From: Novosphingobium sp.
Lineage (GTDB): Bacteria; Pseudomonadota; Alphaproteobacteria; Sphingomonadales; Sphingomonadaceae
DNA length: 64,000 nt
Direction of reading: 5' to 3'
Assembly (NCBI RefSeq): GCF_025351285.1
Contig: NZ_JANXWG010000053.1
Location: 45,584 to 109,583, forward strand
The notes beneath the pieces are model-generated. The model was not told the origin of the DNA, searched no databases, and worked only from the letters and a program-made list of their open reading frames with translations. The stretch's first letter is position 1; every line of letters starts with the position of its first letter. Shown piece after piece: positions 36,113-46,004 of this stretch. The position numbers were made by a program, and so were the translations under genes.

Positions 36113-37269
36113 ACGATATTGCCGAAATCCGCCGCGCGGTTGCGGGGCTGTGCGCGGACTTTCCGGGCGAGTACTGGCGCGACAAGGACCGCGAGCGGGC
36201 TTACCCGACCGAGTTCGTCACCGCGCTCACACAGGCCGGGTTCCTGGCCGCGCTGATCCCGCACGAATATGGCGGCTCGGGGCTCAAGCTCGATGCCGCG
36301 GCGGTGATCATGGAGGAGATCCAGGCGGCGGGCTGCAACGGCGCGAGCGCCCACGCGCAAATGTACATCATGAACACGCTGCTCAAGTTCGGCAGCGGGG
36401 AGCAAAAGCGCGCCTATCTGCCGGGCATCGCCGATGGTTCGCTGCGATTGCAGGCGTTCGGGGTCTCCGAACCGACCAGCGGGACCGATACGCTATCGTT
36501 GCGAACGGTGGCGGTGAAGGACGGCGATCATTACGTGGTCAACGGCCAGAAGATCTGGACCAGCCGCGCCGAACACTCGGACCTGATGCTGCTGCTCGCG
36601 CGCACAACGCCCGCCGATCAGGCCGCCAAGCGCACCGAGGGGCTGTCGATCTTCCTGGTCGACATGCGGGAGGTCGTCGGAAACGGCATGACGATCAAAC
36701 CGATCCGCACGATGATGAACCACTCGACCACCGAGGTGTTCTTCGACGACATGCGCATCCCCGCCAGCGCACTGGTGGGCGAGGAGGGCAAGGGCTTTCG
36801 CTACATCCTCTCGGGCATGAACGCCGAACGCGTCCTGATCGCGGCGGAATGTATCGGCGATGCCAAGTGGTTCATCCAGAAGGCGACCGACTACGCGAAA
36901 GAACGCAAGGTGTTCGGCCGCCCGATCGGCCAGAACCAGGGCGTCCAGTTCCCGATCGCGCGCTGCTACGCGCAGATGCGCGCGGCCGAACTGATGGTCC
37001 ACCACGCGGCGCAAGCCTTTGATGCGGGCGGCAAGCTTGAAGGTAATCTGGGCGCAGAGGCCAACATGGCCAAGCTGCTCGCCAGCGAAGCAAGCTGGGC
37101 CGCCGCCGACATGTGCGTGCAGACTCACGGCGGGTTCGGGTTCGCCGAGGAATACGATATCGAACGCAAGTTCCGCGAGGCCCGGCTTTACACCGTCGCG
37201 CCGATCAGCACCAACCTGATCCTGAGCTACCTGGCCGAACACGTGCTGGGGCTTCCACGCAGCTACTGA
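36100..37269 (+). CDS. Acyl-CoA dehydrogenase (third of the cluster)
   Basis: 389 residues. Motifs: IPHEYGGSGLKLDAAAVI, AFGVSEPTSGTDTLSL, KIWTSRAEHSDLMLLLARTT, ERKVFGRPIGQNQGVQFPIA, and VQTHGGFGFAEEYDIERKFR near the C-terminus. The final segment YTVAPISTNLILSYLAEHVLGLP lacks the usual YEGTxQIQ form, as in some branched- or ring-acyl enzymes. It lies in the same transcript as the preceding pair and the nitronate monooxygenase after it. The substrate is unknown. Confidence 0.9.
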   Translation: MTESDDIAEIRRAVAGLCADFPGEYWRDKDRERAYPTEFVTALTQAGFLAALIPHEYGGSGLKLDAAAVIMEEIQAAGCNGASAHAQMYIMNTLLKFGSGEQKRAYLPGIADGSLRLQAFGVSEPTSGTDTLSLRTVAVKDGDHYVVNGQKIWTSRAEHSDLMLLLARTTPADQAAKRTEGLSIFLVDMREVVGNGMTIKPIRTMMNHSTTEVFFDDMRIPASALVGEEGKGFRYILSGMNAERVLIAAECIGDAKWFIQKATDYAKERKVFGRPIGQNQGVQFPIARCYAQMRAAELMVHHAAQAFDAGGKLEGNLGAEANMAKLLASEASWAAADMCVQTHGGFGFAEEYDIERKFREARLYTVAPISTNLILSYLAEHVLGLPRSY

Positions 37270-38268
<999 letters not shown>

Positions 38269-38294
38269 TCCTGGGATCAACCGGGGGAAACGTG

Positions 38295-38927
38295 ATGGGC
38301 TTGCAAAGCTGGTACGATGCCCATGTAGTCCCGCGCGTGATCCGCAAGCTGTGCGGCTCCGAAGTCATCATGGATCGCCGCGCCGAGGTGGTGCCGCTCG
38401 CGTCGGGCCGGGTGTTCGAACTGGGGTGCGGCGGCGGGCTCAACCAGCGGTTCTACGATCCCGCGCGGGTCACCGCATTTGCTGGCATCGACCCTGGTGC
38501 AAAACTGCTCGATTACGCGCGTGACGAGGCAAAACGCAGAGGCTGGGCAACCGATATCCGTGACGGGGTGGGTGAGGATATTCCGTTCGCCAGCGGCAGT
38601 TTCGACACCGCCGTGTGCACTTTCACGCTGTGTTCGGTGGCGGACCCGGCGCGCGTGCTGGCCGAATTGCGCCGTATCCTGGTGCCGGGAGGCCGGCTGC
38701 TGTTCCTGGAACACGGCCGCTCGCCCGATGCGGACGTGGCCAGGTGGCAGGACCGGATCGAGCCGCTGTGGAAACCGCTGGCGGGCGGCTGCCACCTGAC
38801 GCGACCGATCAGCGGATCGATCGCGCAGGCGGGCTTCGCGGTAACGCCGATCGGCGCACGTTATGCGCCCAGGATGCCCAGGATCGCGGCGTGGATGGAA
38901 TGGGGCGTGGCGACCGCGCCCGGTTGA
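38295..38927 (+). CDS. Class I SAM-dependent methyltransferase
   Basis: 210 residues with the Rossmann-like SAM-binding motif VFELGCGGGLNQRFYD near residue 38, FAGIDPGAKLLDYAR (motif II), and the FDTAVCTFTLCSV and LRRILVPGGRLLFLEHG segments of UbiE/Methyltransf_11-type enzymes. Start may be GTG 38292 or ATG 38295; ATG is used here, after GGGGGAA. It is the last gene of the catabolic plus-strand group and converges on the DUF4349 gene. Acceptor unknown. Confidence 0.85.
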   Translation: MGLQSWYDAHVVPRVIRKLCGSEVIMDRRAEVVPLASGRVFELGCGGGLNQRFYDPARVTAFAGIDPGAKLLDYARDEAKRRGWATDIRDGVGEDIPFASGSFDTAVCTFTLCSVADPARVLAELRRILVPGGRLLFLEHGRSPDADVARWQDRIEPLWKPLAGGCHLTRPISGSIAQAGFAVTPIGARYAPRMPRIAAWMEWGVATAPG

Positions 38928-38940
38928 GCGGCGCGCCTTG

Positions 38941-39843
38941 TCAATCCGGCGCGTCGAGCTTCGCCGGCCGTCCGGTCAGCCACGCGCGCAACCGCCTGGC
39001 CGCAGCCAAGCGCCAGCCGAGCACTACGGCAAGCACCAGCACCAGCCACGGCAACGCCACGCCCAGGCCCACGGTCACCATCCACACGATCGCGCTGGTT
39101 CCGCGCCACGATGCGTGCGCGGCTTCGTTCAGCGGGCTGCCGCCAAGCCCGAAGCCTTCGGTGCTGGCGTAAGCGAACGTCATCGGCGTGGTCGCGACCG
39201 ATTGCACCGTCTGCGATTGCGACAGCCGCTCGGTCACGGTCTTTTCGCCCAGTCCTGATAGTTCGCGTCGCAATTCCTCGCGTTCCTGCCGTAGCAGGCC
39301 CGGCCGGCCGAGTTGCGCTTCGAGGACTTTGCGATGCGCGGCGATTTGTTCGATCCGCGCGTTGGTTTCTGCCAGCTTTGCGGCAGCATCCTCGCCGGTC
39401 ACCGCGGCGTTGACCAGCTTGCCCTTGCTCTTTTTGACCGCGCTTACCGCATCGCGCGCGAACATCCGGGCGATGTCGGGCGCCAGCCGCAAGCTGAGCG
39501 AAGCATCTATGCGATCGTTGTCGCCGGCATCGTATTTCATGCCCGTGACCCGGCACCGCGAAAGCCCGAGCTGTTCGCACGCGCGCACGTGCTTTTCCTG
39601 CACCGGGCCGATGGCGTTGCGGGGCAGCGCGAAGTGATAGGCGTAATCGAACGCCACGCCGGGTGCGTTGTGCCGGCCGATGGTGTCGGGGCCGGAGCGG
39701 GCAGGATCGGCGTCTCGATGCGCGGCGGTGGAACTGGCGGAGGATGCCGTTGCAGCATCGGGGGTTTCGGCTTCCTGCCTTGAGCAAGCCGAGACGGCCA
39801 GCGTGGTGACGAGCAGGACGGTAACGATCGGAATGGAACGCAT
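38941..39843 (-). CDS. DUF4349-type lipoprotein
   Basis: 300 residues. The ATG at 39843, 8 bases after GGAGA, opens a lipoprotein signal with lipobox LAVSAC near residue 20. A periplasmic domain with a coiled-coil section (about 160-215, RIEQIAAHRKVLEAQLG and LRQEREELRRELSGLGEKT) is followed by a C-terminal membrane segment (about 255-280) and a basic tail. This layout fits the DUF4349 family. Function unknown; anchored at both ends, it may be a structural envelope protein. Confidence 0.78.
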   Translation of the reverse strand: MRSIPIVTVLLVTTLAVSACSRQEAETPDAATASSASSTAAHRDADPARSGPDTIGRHNAPGVAFDYAYHFALPRNAIGPVQEKHVRACEQLGLSRCRVTGMKYDAGDNDRIDASLSLRLAPDIARMFARDAVSAVKKSKGKLVNAAVTGEDAAAKLAETNARIEQIAAHRKVLEAQLGRPGLLRQEREELRRELSGLGEKTVTERLSQSQTVQSVATTPMTFAYASTEGFGLGGSPLNEAAHASWRGTSAIVWMVTVGLGVALPWLVLVLAVVLGWRLAAARRLRAWLTGRPAKLDAPD

Positions 39844-39955
39844 TGCCGGGGTCTCCATAAATACCCGCGAGTCGGGAAACTTATGTCAACCAAATTACTT
39901 GAGTTTATGTCGCGCGGCAATCGGGCGGCCGAAACGCAAGTTTACGCTGGCTGCA

Positions 39956-39981
39956 CCCCTCGACGATAGGCAGTCGAGGGG
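39956..39981 (-). terminator. Hairpin terminator after hemerythrin gene
   Basis: Perfect 9-base arms CCCCTCGAC and GTCGAGGGG around an 8-base loop, 10 bases past the hemerythrin stop on the minus strand. No strong T-run follows, so it may be a weak terminator or 3'-end stabiliser. Confidence 0.6.
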
Positions 39982-39991
39982 CGCCGGCCGA

Positions 39992-40537
39992 TCAAGCCAT
40001 CGCGGCCATCAGTTCCTGCTTGCGCGCGGCCATCAGCGCGCCGATCGTCTTCAGATCCATCTTGCTCGATCGGCATTCGGGGAACAATTCGCCTTCTTCT
40101 TCCTTGACGTGATGGTCGATGTATTCGCCCAGAACTTTGACTTTCGCATCGAACAGCGGTTCGCCGGGCTGGCTGGTTTCGATCTGCGCGATCAGGTCCT
40201 TGGCGCTGGCATGTTCGACTTCGGCTTCATCGAGCAAATCGTCATCATCGATGGCTTCGTAAGCGGCGGGGTAGAAGATTTCTTCCTCGATCTGCGCGTG
40301 AACCTTCAGCGCGGTGCAGATCTTTTGCGCCAGCGTGGCCTTCTCGGCATCGTCCTCGGTCTTGTCGAACTGCTCGAACATCGTCTTCACTTCGCGGTGA
40401 TCGGCCTTGAGCAGCGCGATCGCGTCTTGCGCTGCGGCGCTGGCCCTGGTCCGGCGCGAGGTGCGCGAACCGGTCTTGGGCTTGGCGCGCGTTGCGGACT
40501 TGGGGTCAGGCTTGGTTGCGGTCTTGGTAGCGGCCAT
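39992..40537 (-). CDS. Hemerythrin HHE-domain protein
   Basis: 181 residues. A Lys/Ala/Pro/Thr-rich basic N-terminal tail (residues 1-36) precedes the HHE four-helix bundle. Di-iron ligands are visible as LLKADHREVK, VHAQIEEEIFYP, EVEHASAKDLI and IDHHVKEEEGELFPE. Such cytosolic proteins bind oxygen or nitric oxide, or handle iron under stress. The basic tail resembles histone-like segments and could contact nucleic acid; this is inference. Confidence 0.9.
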   Translation of the reverse strand: MAATKTATKPDPKSATRAKPKTGSRTSRRTRASAAAQDAIALLKADHREVKTMFEQFDKTEDDAEKATLAQKICTALKVHAQIEEEIFYPAAYEAIDDDDLLDEAEVEHASAKDLIAQIETSQPGEPLFDAKVKVLGEYIDHHVKEEEGELFPECRSSKMDLKTIGALMAARKQELMAAMA

Positions 40538-40687
40538 GATGTGGGTTCCTTGTGCGAGGCGGGCAGTGCGGCCACAATTGCGCCGCGGACTGCCCTATCA
40601 TTCGAACAAATGCCCAGCCCGGCGCGCGTTCCCGCACGAATCCCATGATCTCGATTGCAGACGCAAAGTTTTTTTGCCCCAAGCGGG

Positions 40688-41479
40688 TTAGTGTGCATCC
40701 TCGCGAGGCCGAGTCCCGGCGACCACTTCGCAGCGTGCGGCCACCCGCCGGGCGATCGCGAGTTCGGCGCGCAATTCGCGCAGTTCTGCCCGCAGCAGCA
40801 CCACCGATAGCGGGTCCGGTGGGGCGCCTACCCGCGGGCGGACGGTGGACGGCGTGCCATGCCACAATCGTCGCGCCGATCCTGAAAACCATGCCACGAG
40901 CTTGCCGACAAGACCGGTCGCCGGCGCCACGAGTGCGCGATTGCGCGGGAGCGGCTGGTTCGGCGCATGCACGGTTTCCAGCGCTCGATCGCGCGTCGCT
41001 TCGGGATCCGGGGTTGGCAGCATGACCAGCGGTTCCGGCGCGTTTGGCAATGGCAGTGCGGCCGGCGATGGGGTTGCCGCATCAACCGGTGACTCGATCT
41101 CGACGGGTTTGGCGGCAGATGCGCGAGACAGCGTTCGTTCGGCCAGGGCAGGACGAGCTGCAAATCGTTTGGGTTCGGCAAGCAAGTTTTCGCGCCGCGC
41201 CAATACGACAAGACAACCGCCGCCAGGCGCATGCGTGCGGGCTACTGCACCGTCCAGCCGAGCCGGAATCACCGCATCCAGTGGAAATGTCCGCAACGTC
41301 GCACAAACCACACTGGATGATCTTGCGGTAGGCGCCGCGCCATTCAAGCGCTCGGCCCGGGGTGCGGTTTCGGACTGCCCAGGCGGCGGTTTTCGGTGGG
41401 TTCGCGGCGACTTTGCCCGTGGCGCCACGCCCGCGCGCTTGCTGTTGGCGATCCGGTTGCGTCCGTTGTGCATTCCCAT
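40688..41479 (-). CDS. Arg/Ala/Pro-rich hypothetical protein
   Basis: About 263 residues from the ATG at 41479; the frame is open to an ATG at 41623, which would give 311. The N-terminal part is basic and Pro/Arg/Ser-rich, the middle has RTFPLDAVIPARLDGAVA, a Pro/Ala-rich linker follows, and the C-terminus (LLRAELRELRAELAIARR) forms a coiled coil. No domain recognised and no signal peptide. The reading frame is supported mainly by openness and the coiled-coil end, so confidence is moderate. A repeat-containing leader ORF lies directly upstream. Confidence 0.5.
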   Translation of the reverse strand: MGMHNGRNRIANSKRAGVAPRAKSPRTHRKPPPGQSETAPRAERLNGAAPTARSSSVVCATLRTFPLDAVIPARLDGAVARTHAPGGGCLVVLARRENLLAEPKRFAARPALAERTLSRASAAKPVEIESPVDAATPSPAALPLPNAPEPLVMLPTPDPEATRDRALETVHAPNQPLPRNRALVAPATGLVGKLVAWFSGSARRLWHGTPSTVRPRVGAPPDPLSVVLLRAELRELRAELAIARRVAARCEVVAGTRPREDAH

Positions 41480-41626
41480 GACCCATGCCCCCCCAAAGCC
41501 ACCCAATGCCACCCAAGCCCCAGACGCGGCGCCGGGAGCGCGCGGCGCTCCCGGCACGCTCAAGTTGCACGTGTGCCCGTCTGCGAATGCCCCCTTGGCA
41601 CGTGCTCTGGTGGGGAGGCCCATCTG

Positions 41627-41806
41627 TCAGGTACTTTGCCATGCCGTGCGAACATGCATGGCCGGCAAAGATTGCATGCTGTGTTGGCCGCGGTGGCGTC
41701 CGGGTTGATGGGGCCGGGTTGATGGGGCCGGGTTGATGGGGCCGGGTTGATGGGGCCGGGTTGATGGGATGGATTGCTGACCGGGCGTGTCGTCGTGTGT
41801 TGACAT
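41627..41806 (-). CDS. Possible leader ORF across a 14-bp repeat array
   Basis: 59 codons on the minus strand. The ATG at 41806 has a perfect GGAGG 4 bases upstream, a far better start signal than for the gene downstream. The peptide begins MSTHDDTPGQQSIP and then reads Pro/Gln/Asn-rich repeats encoded by the 14-bp array; it stops with a TGA 3 bases before the ATG at 41623 of the downstream frame. It may be a translated leader controlling the next gene, or spurious. Confidence 0.35.
   Translation of the reverse strand: MSTHDDTPGQQSIPSTRPHQPGPINPAPSTRPHQPGRHRGQHSMQSLPAMHVRTAWQST
41703..41772 (+). repeat. Tandem repeat, 14-bp unit, five copies
   Basis: GGTTGATGGGGCCG is repeated four times exactly (41703-41758), and a fifth copy diverges at its end (GGTTGATGGGATGG). 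Because 14 is not a multiple of 3, each gain or loss of a copy would change the reading frame of anything translated across it. Confidence 0.95.
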
Positions 41807-41971
41807 GATTCCTCCAAACCATGCACGCAACAAAGCCCAATTGGGTCGATCCTGAACCCATTCGGCTAGATCTGGATTGAAAATTGCGCCTTAAGCAATT
41901 GATTGAATTGCATTCTGCGAGTTCAGCAGCGGCGTCCAATGTGGTGGTGAAAGTTCTCGCAGGGCGCTGCG
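41807..41971. other. Intergenic AT-richer stretch between MBL-fold gene and leader ORF
   Basis: This segment includes CCCAATTGGG, a 10-base palindrome near 41840, and TTAAGCAATTGATTGAATTGC, which is unusually AT-rich for the region. It is the likely promoter area for the leader ORF and hypothetical gene on the minus strand. No gene was seen. Confidence 0.45.
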
Positions 41972-42964
41972 TCAGAACCCTCGCACTTCGCCGATCTGCA
42001 TGATCCAGGCGTTGTCCTCGCCATACTGCTGGCCGCGAGCGGCGGTGCGGAAGCGGGCAGGGGCCTCGAACGGGTCTTCGGGCGTGAGCATGATCGATCC
42101 CCAATGCATGCCGACAGCCGCCTTGGCGCGCAGTTTTCGCGCGATCTCGATCGCCTCTTCGGGGTTGGCATGGACCGCCTGCATGATCGCTGCCGGTTCG
42201 TAAGCGCCGATACCCACAAGCGCCAGATCGAACGGCCCGGCGCGCTCGCCCACTTCGTCGAACGCCGGGCCCAGTGCAGTATCGCCGCCGAACCACACGT
42301 TTTTTTCGGGCGATGCGATCCCGAAGCTGGCCCACAGCGTGCGGTTGCGATCGAACAGCCCGCGCCCCGAGAAATGGATTGCGGGCAAGGCGGTCACCGT
42401 CAGGCCGTCGAGCCGCCAGTCCTGCCACCAATCGAGTTCGATCACCTGCTGGAACCCGAGCCCGATCAACAGCGGCTTGAGCCCGAGCGGCACGATAACC
42501 GGCGTTTCCACACGATAGCGATAGGCACCCAGCGCAACCGTATCGATGTGGTCGTAATGGTTGTGGCTGATCACGATGGCATCGGCGCGCGGCAAGTCCT
42601 GCGCGCGCAAGGCCGGCGGCACGAACCGGCACGGCCCGAAACCGAACGGGCCTGCCACGTCGCCAAGATAGGGGTCGGTCAGCACCAGCTTGCCCGCCAA
42701 CCGCAGCGCGAAGGCCGCGTGGCCGAGCCAGGCGAGATGCGCTTCGGGCATCGTGGCCAGATCGGGCGGGGTATCGGCGCACAGATCGGGCGGGATTGCG
42801 CCCACTTTGGCGCGGCGCATGTCGAGCAGCAGAAAGCGCAGCATATCGCGCCAGTTTGCCGCACGGCGCGGGCTTCCGGGGGGATTGCGAAAACCCCCGC
42901 CGGGCCGGTGGTGCCTAGGTCTGGATGGACCGGGGCGCTGCGGCACGGCGGGGGTTTCGGTCAT
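41972..42964 (-). CDS. MBL-fold metallo-hydrolase (UlaG/NAPE-PLD-like)
   Basis: 330 residues. After a Pro/Arg-rich N-terminus the metallo-beta-lactamase domain begins around residue 75 (AHLAWLGHAAFALRLAG). The metal site is VISHNHYDHID, with further ligands in LPAIHFSGRG, WFGGDTALG and GMHWGSIML. This pattern fits the UlaG-like and NAPE-phospholipase D-like group, which hydrolyse phosphodiesters or lactones. It starts 13 bases after the rne stop and is likely co-transcribed with rne. Confidence 0.88.
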   Translation of the reverse strand: MTETPAVPQRPGPSRPRHHRPGGGFRNPPGSPRRAANWRDMLRFLLLDMRRAKVGAIPPDLCADTPPDLATMPEAHLAWLGHAAFALRLAGKLVLTDPYLGDVAGPFGFGPCRFVPPALRAQDLPRADAIVISHNHYDHIDTVALGAYRYRVETPVIVPLGLKPLLIGLGFQQVIELDWWQDWRLDGLTVTALPAIHFSGRGLFDRNRTLWASFGIASPEKNVWFGGDTALGPAFDEVGERAGPFDLALVGIGAYEPAAIMQAVHANPEEAIEIARKLRAKAAVGMHWGSIMLTPEDPFEAPARFRTAARGQQYGEDNAWIMQIGEVRGF

Positions 42965-42977
42965 TGGCTGGTTGCGA

Positions 42978-45900
42978 TCAGGCGCCGAACGTGCGCTGCC
43001 ACCAACCGCCGCGCTTGGGCTGATCCGATTCCGGATCGGCGGTTGCTGCCGGTTCAGCCAAGGCTTCGGGTTCGGCAACGGCGGTTTCGCTCGCCGGAGT
43101 TTCGGCTTCCGATGCCGCAGCCTTGCGCGCACGGGTGCGCTTGGGTTTTGCGGGAGCTTCGGCTTCGGCTTCGGCTTCGGCGTCCGCAGCCGGTGCAGCA
43201 GCTTCGGCCGGGGCCTCGATCACTGCAACCACATCGGCAGCGTCTGCCTTCTTGCGGCGGGTACGCTTGGGCTTGGCCGGTTCGTCGGCTTCGGTCCCGG
43301 TGGCTTCGGCCCCGTCGGCTTCGGTCGCGGTAGCTTCGGCCTTGGCTTCAACCGGAACGGTTTCGTCTTCGGCCTTGGGCTTGCGACGGCTGCGCGGCTT
43401 TTTGGCCGGCGCTTCCGCTGCTGCGTCCGAGGTCTCGCTTACCGGGTCGGCCGCCGCAATCGGAGCATCGTCCGATGCCGCGTCGCCGGCTTCATCGTCG
43501 CCTGCTTCGCCTTCGCCCGCGTCACGCGCTTCGCCGGCCACGCCGTCTTCACGCGCACCGCCACGACGGCGCCGACCACGGCGACGCCGCTTGCGGATGC
43601 CGCCTTCGGCTTCGTCATCCGTGCCGGCAACCGGGGCCGTTTCGCCAGACTCGGAGCCAGCTTCAACAGCGTCGCCTTCGTCTTGCGCTTCGTCGCCTGC
43701 TGCGCGGGCACCGTCTGCTTCAGCGTGTTCGCCTTCGGCGCGCTCACCCTCCGGACGGTCCTTGCGGCCACGCCGGCGCTTGCGCCGCTTGCGACGGCCA
43801 TCGCCTTCACTTTCAGCATCGCCCGTGCGTTCGGCACGATCGGCTTTGCGATCGCTACGTTCTGCACGGTCTTCGGACGCTTCTTCTTCTTCTTCCTCGA
43901 TCTCGTCTTCGATCTCGTCCTCGAACGGTTCGTCATCGTCGATGTCGACGATCGGTTCGAACTTGGGGACGAATTCGGGACGCGGCCCCCGCGAGCCGAC
44001 GCGCATCTTGGCGCCTTCGTTCTCGCCCTCGGGGATCACCTCAACCGACACGCCATAGCGCGCCTCGATCTCGGCAAGATCGTGCCGCTTGGCGTTGAGC
44101 ACATAGACCGCAGCTTCCTGGCTGGCATAGAGCGTGACGATGTTGCCACGGCCCTTGGCGGCCTCGTCCTCGATCATGCGCAGCGCCGACAGGCCCGCCG
44201 ACGATGCGGTGCGGACCAGGCCCGAACCGTCGCAGTGCGGGCAGCCGCGCGTGGTCGCTTCCAGCACGCCGGTGCGCAGCCGCTGGCGGCTCATTTCCAT
44301 CAGCCCGAAGCTGGAAATGCGGCCGACCTGGATGCGCGCGCGGTCGTTCTTGAGCGCGTCCTTCATGGCCTTCTCGACCTTGCGGACGTTCGAGCCGTAT
44401 TCCATGTCGATGAAGTCGATCACGACCAGCCCGGCCATGTCGCGCAACCGCAACTGACGGGCGATTTCGCGCGCGGCTTCAAGGTTGGTGCCGACCGCGG
44501 TGCCCTCGATGCCGTGTTCCTTGGTGGAACGGCCCGAGTTGATGTCGATCGAAACCAGCGCCTCGGTCGGGTTGATGACCAGGTAGCCGCCCGATTTGAG
44601 CTGCACCACCGGATCGTACATCGCCGAAAGCTGATCTTCGGCACCATAGCGCTGATAGAGCGGCACCGGATCGGCATAGTGCTTCACCCGGCGCGCGTGG
44701 CTGGGCATCAGCAACTTCATGAAATCGCGCGCGGCGCGGTAGCCGTCGTCACCTTCGACCACGACTTCCTCGATGTCGCGGTTGTAGATGTCGCGGATTG
44801 CGCGCTTAACCAGGTCGCTGTCCGAATGGATCAGCGCGGGCGCCGACGAATGCAGCGTGCGGTCACGGATTTCGTCCCACAGCCGCGCAAGGTAATCGAA
44901 ATCGCGCTTGATTTCGGGCTTGGTGCGGCTGAGCCCGGCGGTACGAACGATGCACGACATCGAACGCGGCAGGTCCATTTCGGACATGATCGACTTCAGC
45001 CGCTTGCGATCGGCAACCGAGTTGATCTTGCGGCTGATCCCGCCGCCATGGCTGGAGTTCGGCATGAGCACGCAATAGCGGCCCGCCAGGCTGAGGTATG
45101 TCGTGAGCGCGGCGCCCTTGTTGCCGCGTTCTTCCTTGACCACTTGCACCAGCAGCACCTGGCGGCGCTGGATCACGTCCTGGATCTTGTAACGACGGCG
45201 CAGCGCCATGCGGCGGGCGCGCAACTCGTCCATTTCCTTGGGCTGGGCGCGGCCTCCGTCTCGGCCGCCGTCGCGTCCACCGTCTCTGGCACCGTCGCGT
45301 CCACCATCTCTGGCACCATCGCGGCCACCCTGGCGGCGGCCACGACCGCGGCGGGGGCGGTTGTCGCCGGCTTCGCCATTGGGCGATTCTTCGCTGCCGT
45401 CGGCACGTTCACCGTCATCCGCGTCTTCATCGTCCGCGTCGTCGTCGTGATGCGCATCTGTGTCGGGCGCATCATCGCCGTCGAAGGCCGGGTCGACTAC
45501 GCCGCCTTCGATCGTGGCGACTTCGTCCTTTTCGGACGTGTCGATTTCGATCACGCTGCCGTGATCGTCGTCATCGTCATCGTCATGATCATTGTCATGA
45601 TCGTCGTCGTGCCGGTCATCGTCGTGCCCGTCATCGCCATAGCCGGCTTCGCCGCGTTCGGCGCGGGCGTCTTCTTCGGCTTCTTCGGCGGCGCGCAGCG
45701 CGGCTTCTTCGGCCGCGTGTTCGGCCTCTTCGGCCAGCAGCGCGTCACGATCCTGCTTGGGGATCTGGTAGTAATCGGGGTGGATTTCGCTGAACGCCAG
45801 GAACCCGTGGCGATTGCCGCCAAAGTCCACGAACGCGGCCTGGAGCGAAGGTTCGACCCGGGTTACTTTGGCGAGATAGATATTGCCCTTGATCTGCTTG

Positions 45901-46004
45901 TGATCAGCGGACTCGAAATCAAATTCCTCGATGCGGTTGCCTGTGAGCACCGCCACCCGGGTTTCTTCCGGGTGGCGCGCATCGATCAACATGCGCGTTG
46001 TCAT
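42978..46004 (-). CDS. rne: Ribonuclease E/G family endoribonuclease
   Basis: 1008 residues from the ATG at 46004 (GGAGA 8 bases upstream). The S1 domain begins near residue 38 (IKGNIYLAKVTRVEPSLQAA) and is interrupted at about residues 80-275 by a highly charged insert: Ala/Glu-rich, then Asp/His runs, then Arg-Asp-Gly repeats. The catalytic DNase I-like domain keeps VSIDINSGRST and LVVIDFIDME (metal-binding Asp residues) and the zinc-link CPHCDGSG. The C-terminal 380 residues are alternating acidic and basic low-complexity sequence, the likely scaffold for a degradosome. It processes rRNA, tRNA and mRNA. Confidence 0.95.
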   Translation of the reverse strand: MTTRMLIDARHPEETRVAVLTGNRIEEFDFESADHKQIKGNIYLAKVTRVEPSLQAAFVDFGGNRHGFLAFSEIHPDYYQIPKQDRDALLAEEAEHAAEEAALRAAEEAEEDARAERGEAGYGDDGHDDDRHDDDHDNDHDDDDDDDHGSVIEIDTSEKDEVATIEGGVVDPAFDGDDAPDTDAHHDDDADDEDADDGERADGSEESPNGEAGDNRPRRGRGRRQGGRDGARDGGRDGARDGGRDGGRDGGRAQPKEMDELRARRMALRRRYKIQDVIQRRQVLLVQVVKEERGNKGAALTTYLSLAGRYCVLMPNSSHGGGISRKINSVADRKRLKSIMSEMDLPRSMSCIVRTAGLSRTKPEIKRDFDYLARLWDEIRDRTLHSSAPALIHSDSDLVKRAIRDIYNRDIEEVVVEGDDGYRAARDFMKLLMPSHARRVKHYADPVPLYQRYGAEDQLSAMYDPVVQLKSGGYLVINPTEALVSIDINSGRSTKEHGIEGTAVGTNLEAAREIARQLRLRDMAGLVVIDFIDMEYGSNVRKVEKAMKDALKNDRARIQVGRISSFGLMEMSRQRLRTGVLEATTRGCPHCDGSGLVRTASSAGLSALRMIEDEAAKGRGNIVTLYASQEAAVYVLNAKRHDLAEIEARYGVSVEVIPEGENEGAKMRVGSRGPRPEFVPKFEPIVDIDDDEPFEDEIEDEIEEEEEEASEDRAERSDRKADRAERTGDAESEGDGRRKRRKRRRGRKDRPEGERAEGEHAEADGARAAGDEAQDEGDAVEAGSESGETAPVAGTDDEAEGGIRKRRRRGRRRRGGAREDGVAGEARDAGEGEAGDDEAGDAASDDAPIAAADPVSETSDAAAEAPAKKPRSRRKPKAEDETVPVEAKAEATATEADGAEATGTEADEPAKPKRTRRKKADAADVVAVIEAPAEAAAPAADAEAEAEAEAPAKPKRTRARKAAASEAETPASETAVAEPEALAEPAATADPESDQPKRGGWWQRTFGA

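Noticed and set aside
41082..42782. A 566-codon minus-strand frame spanning the MBL-fold gene, the 14-bp repeats and the hypothetical gene
   Set aside because: It runs in a different frame through two better-supported genes. It shows only that all frames stay open through the repeats, not a real coding region.
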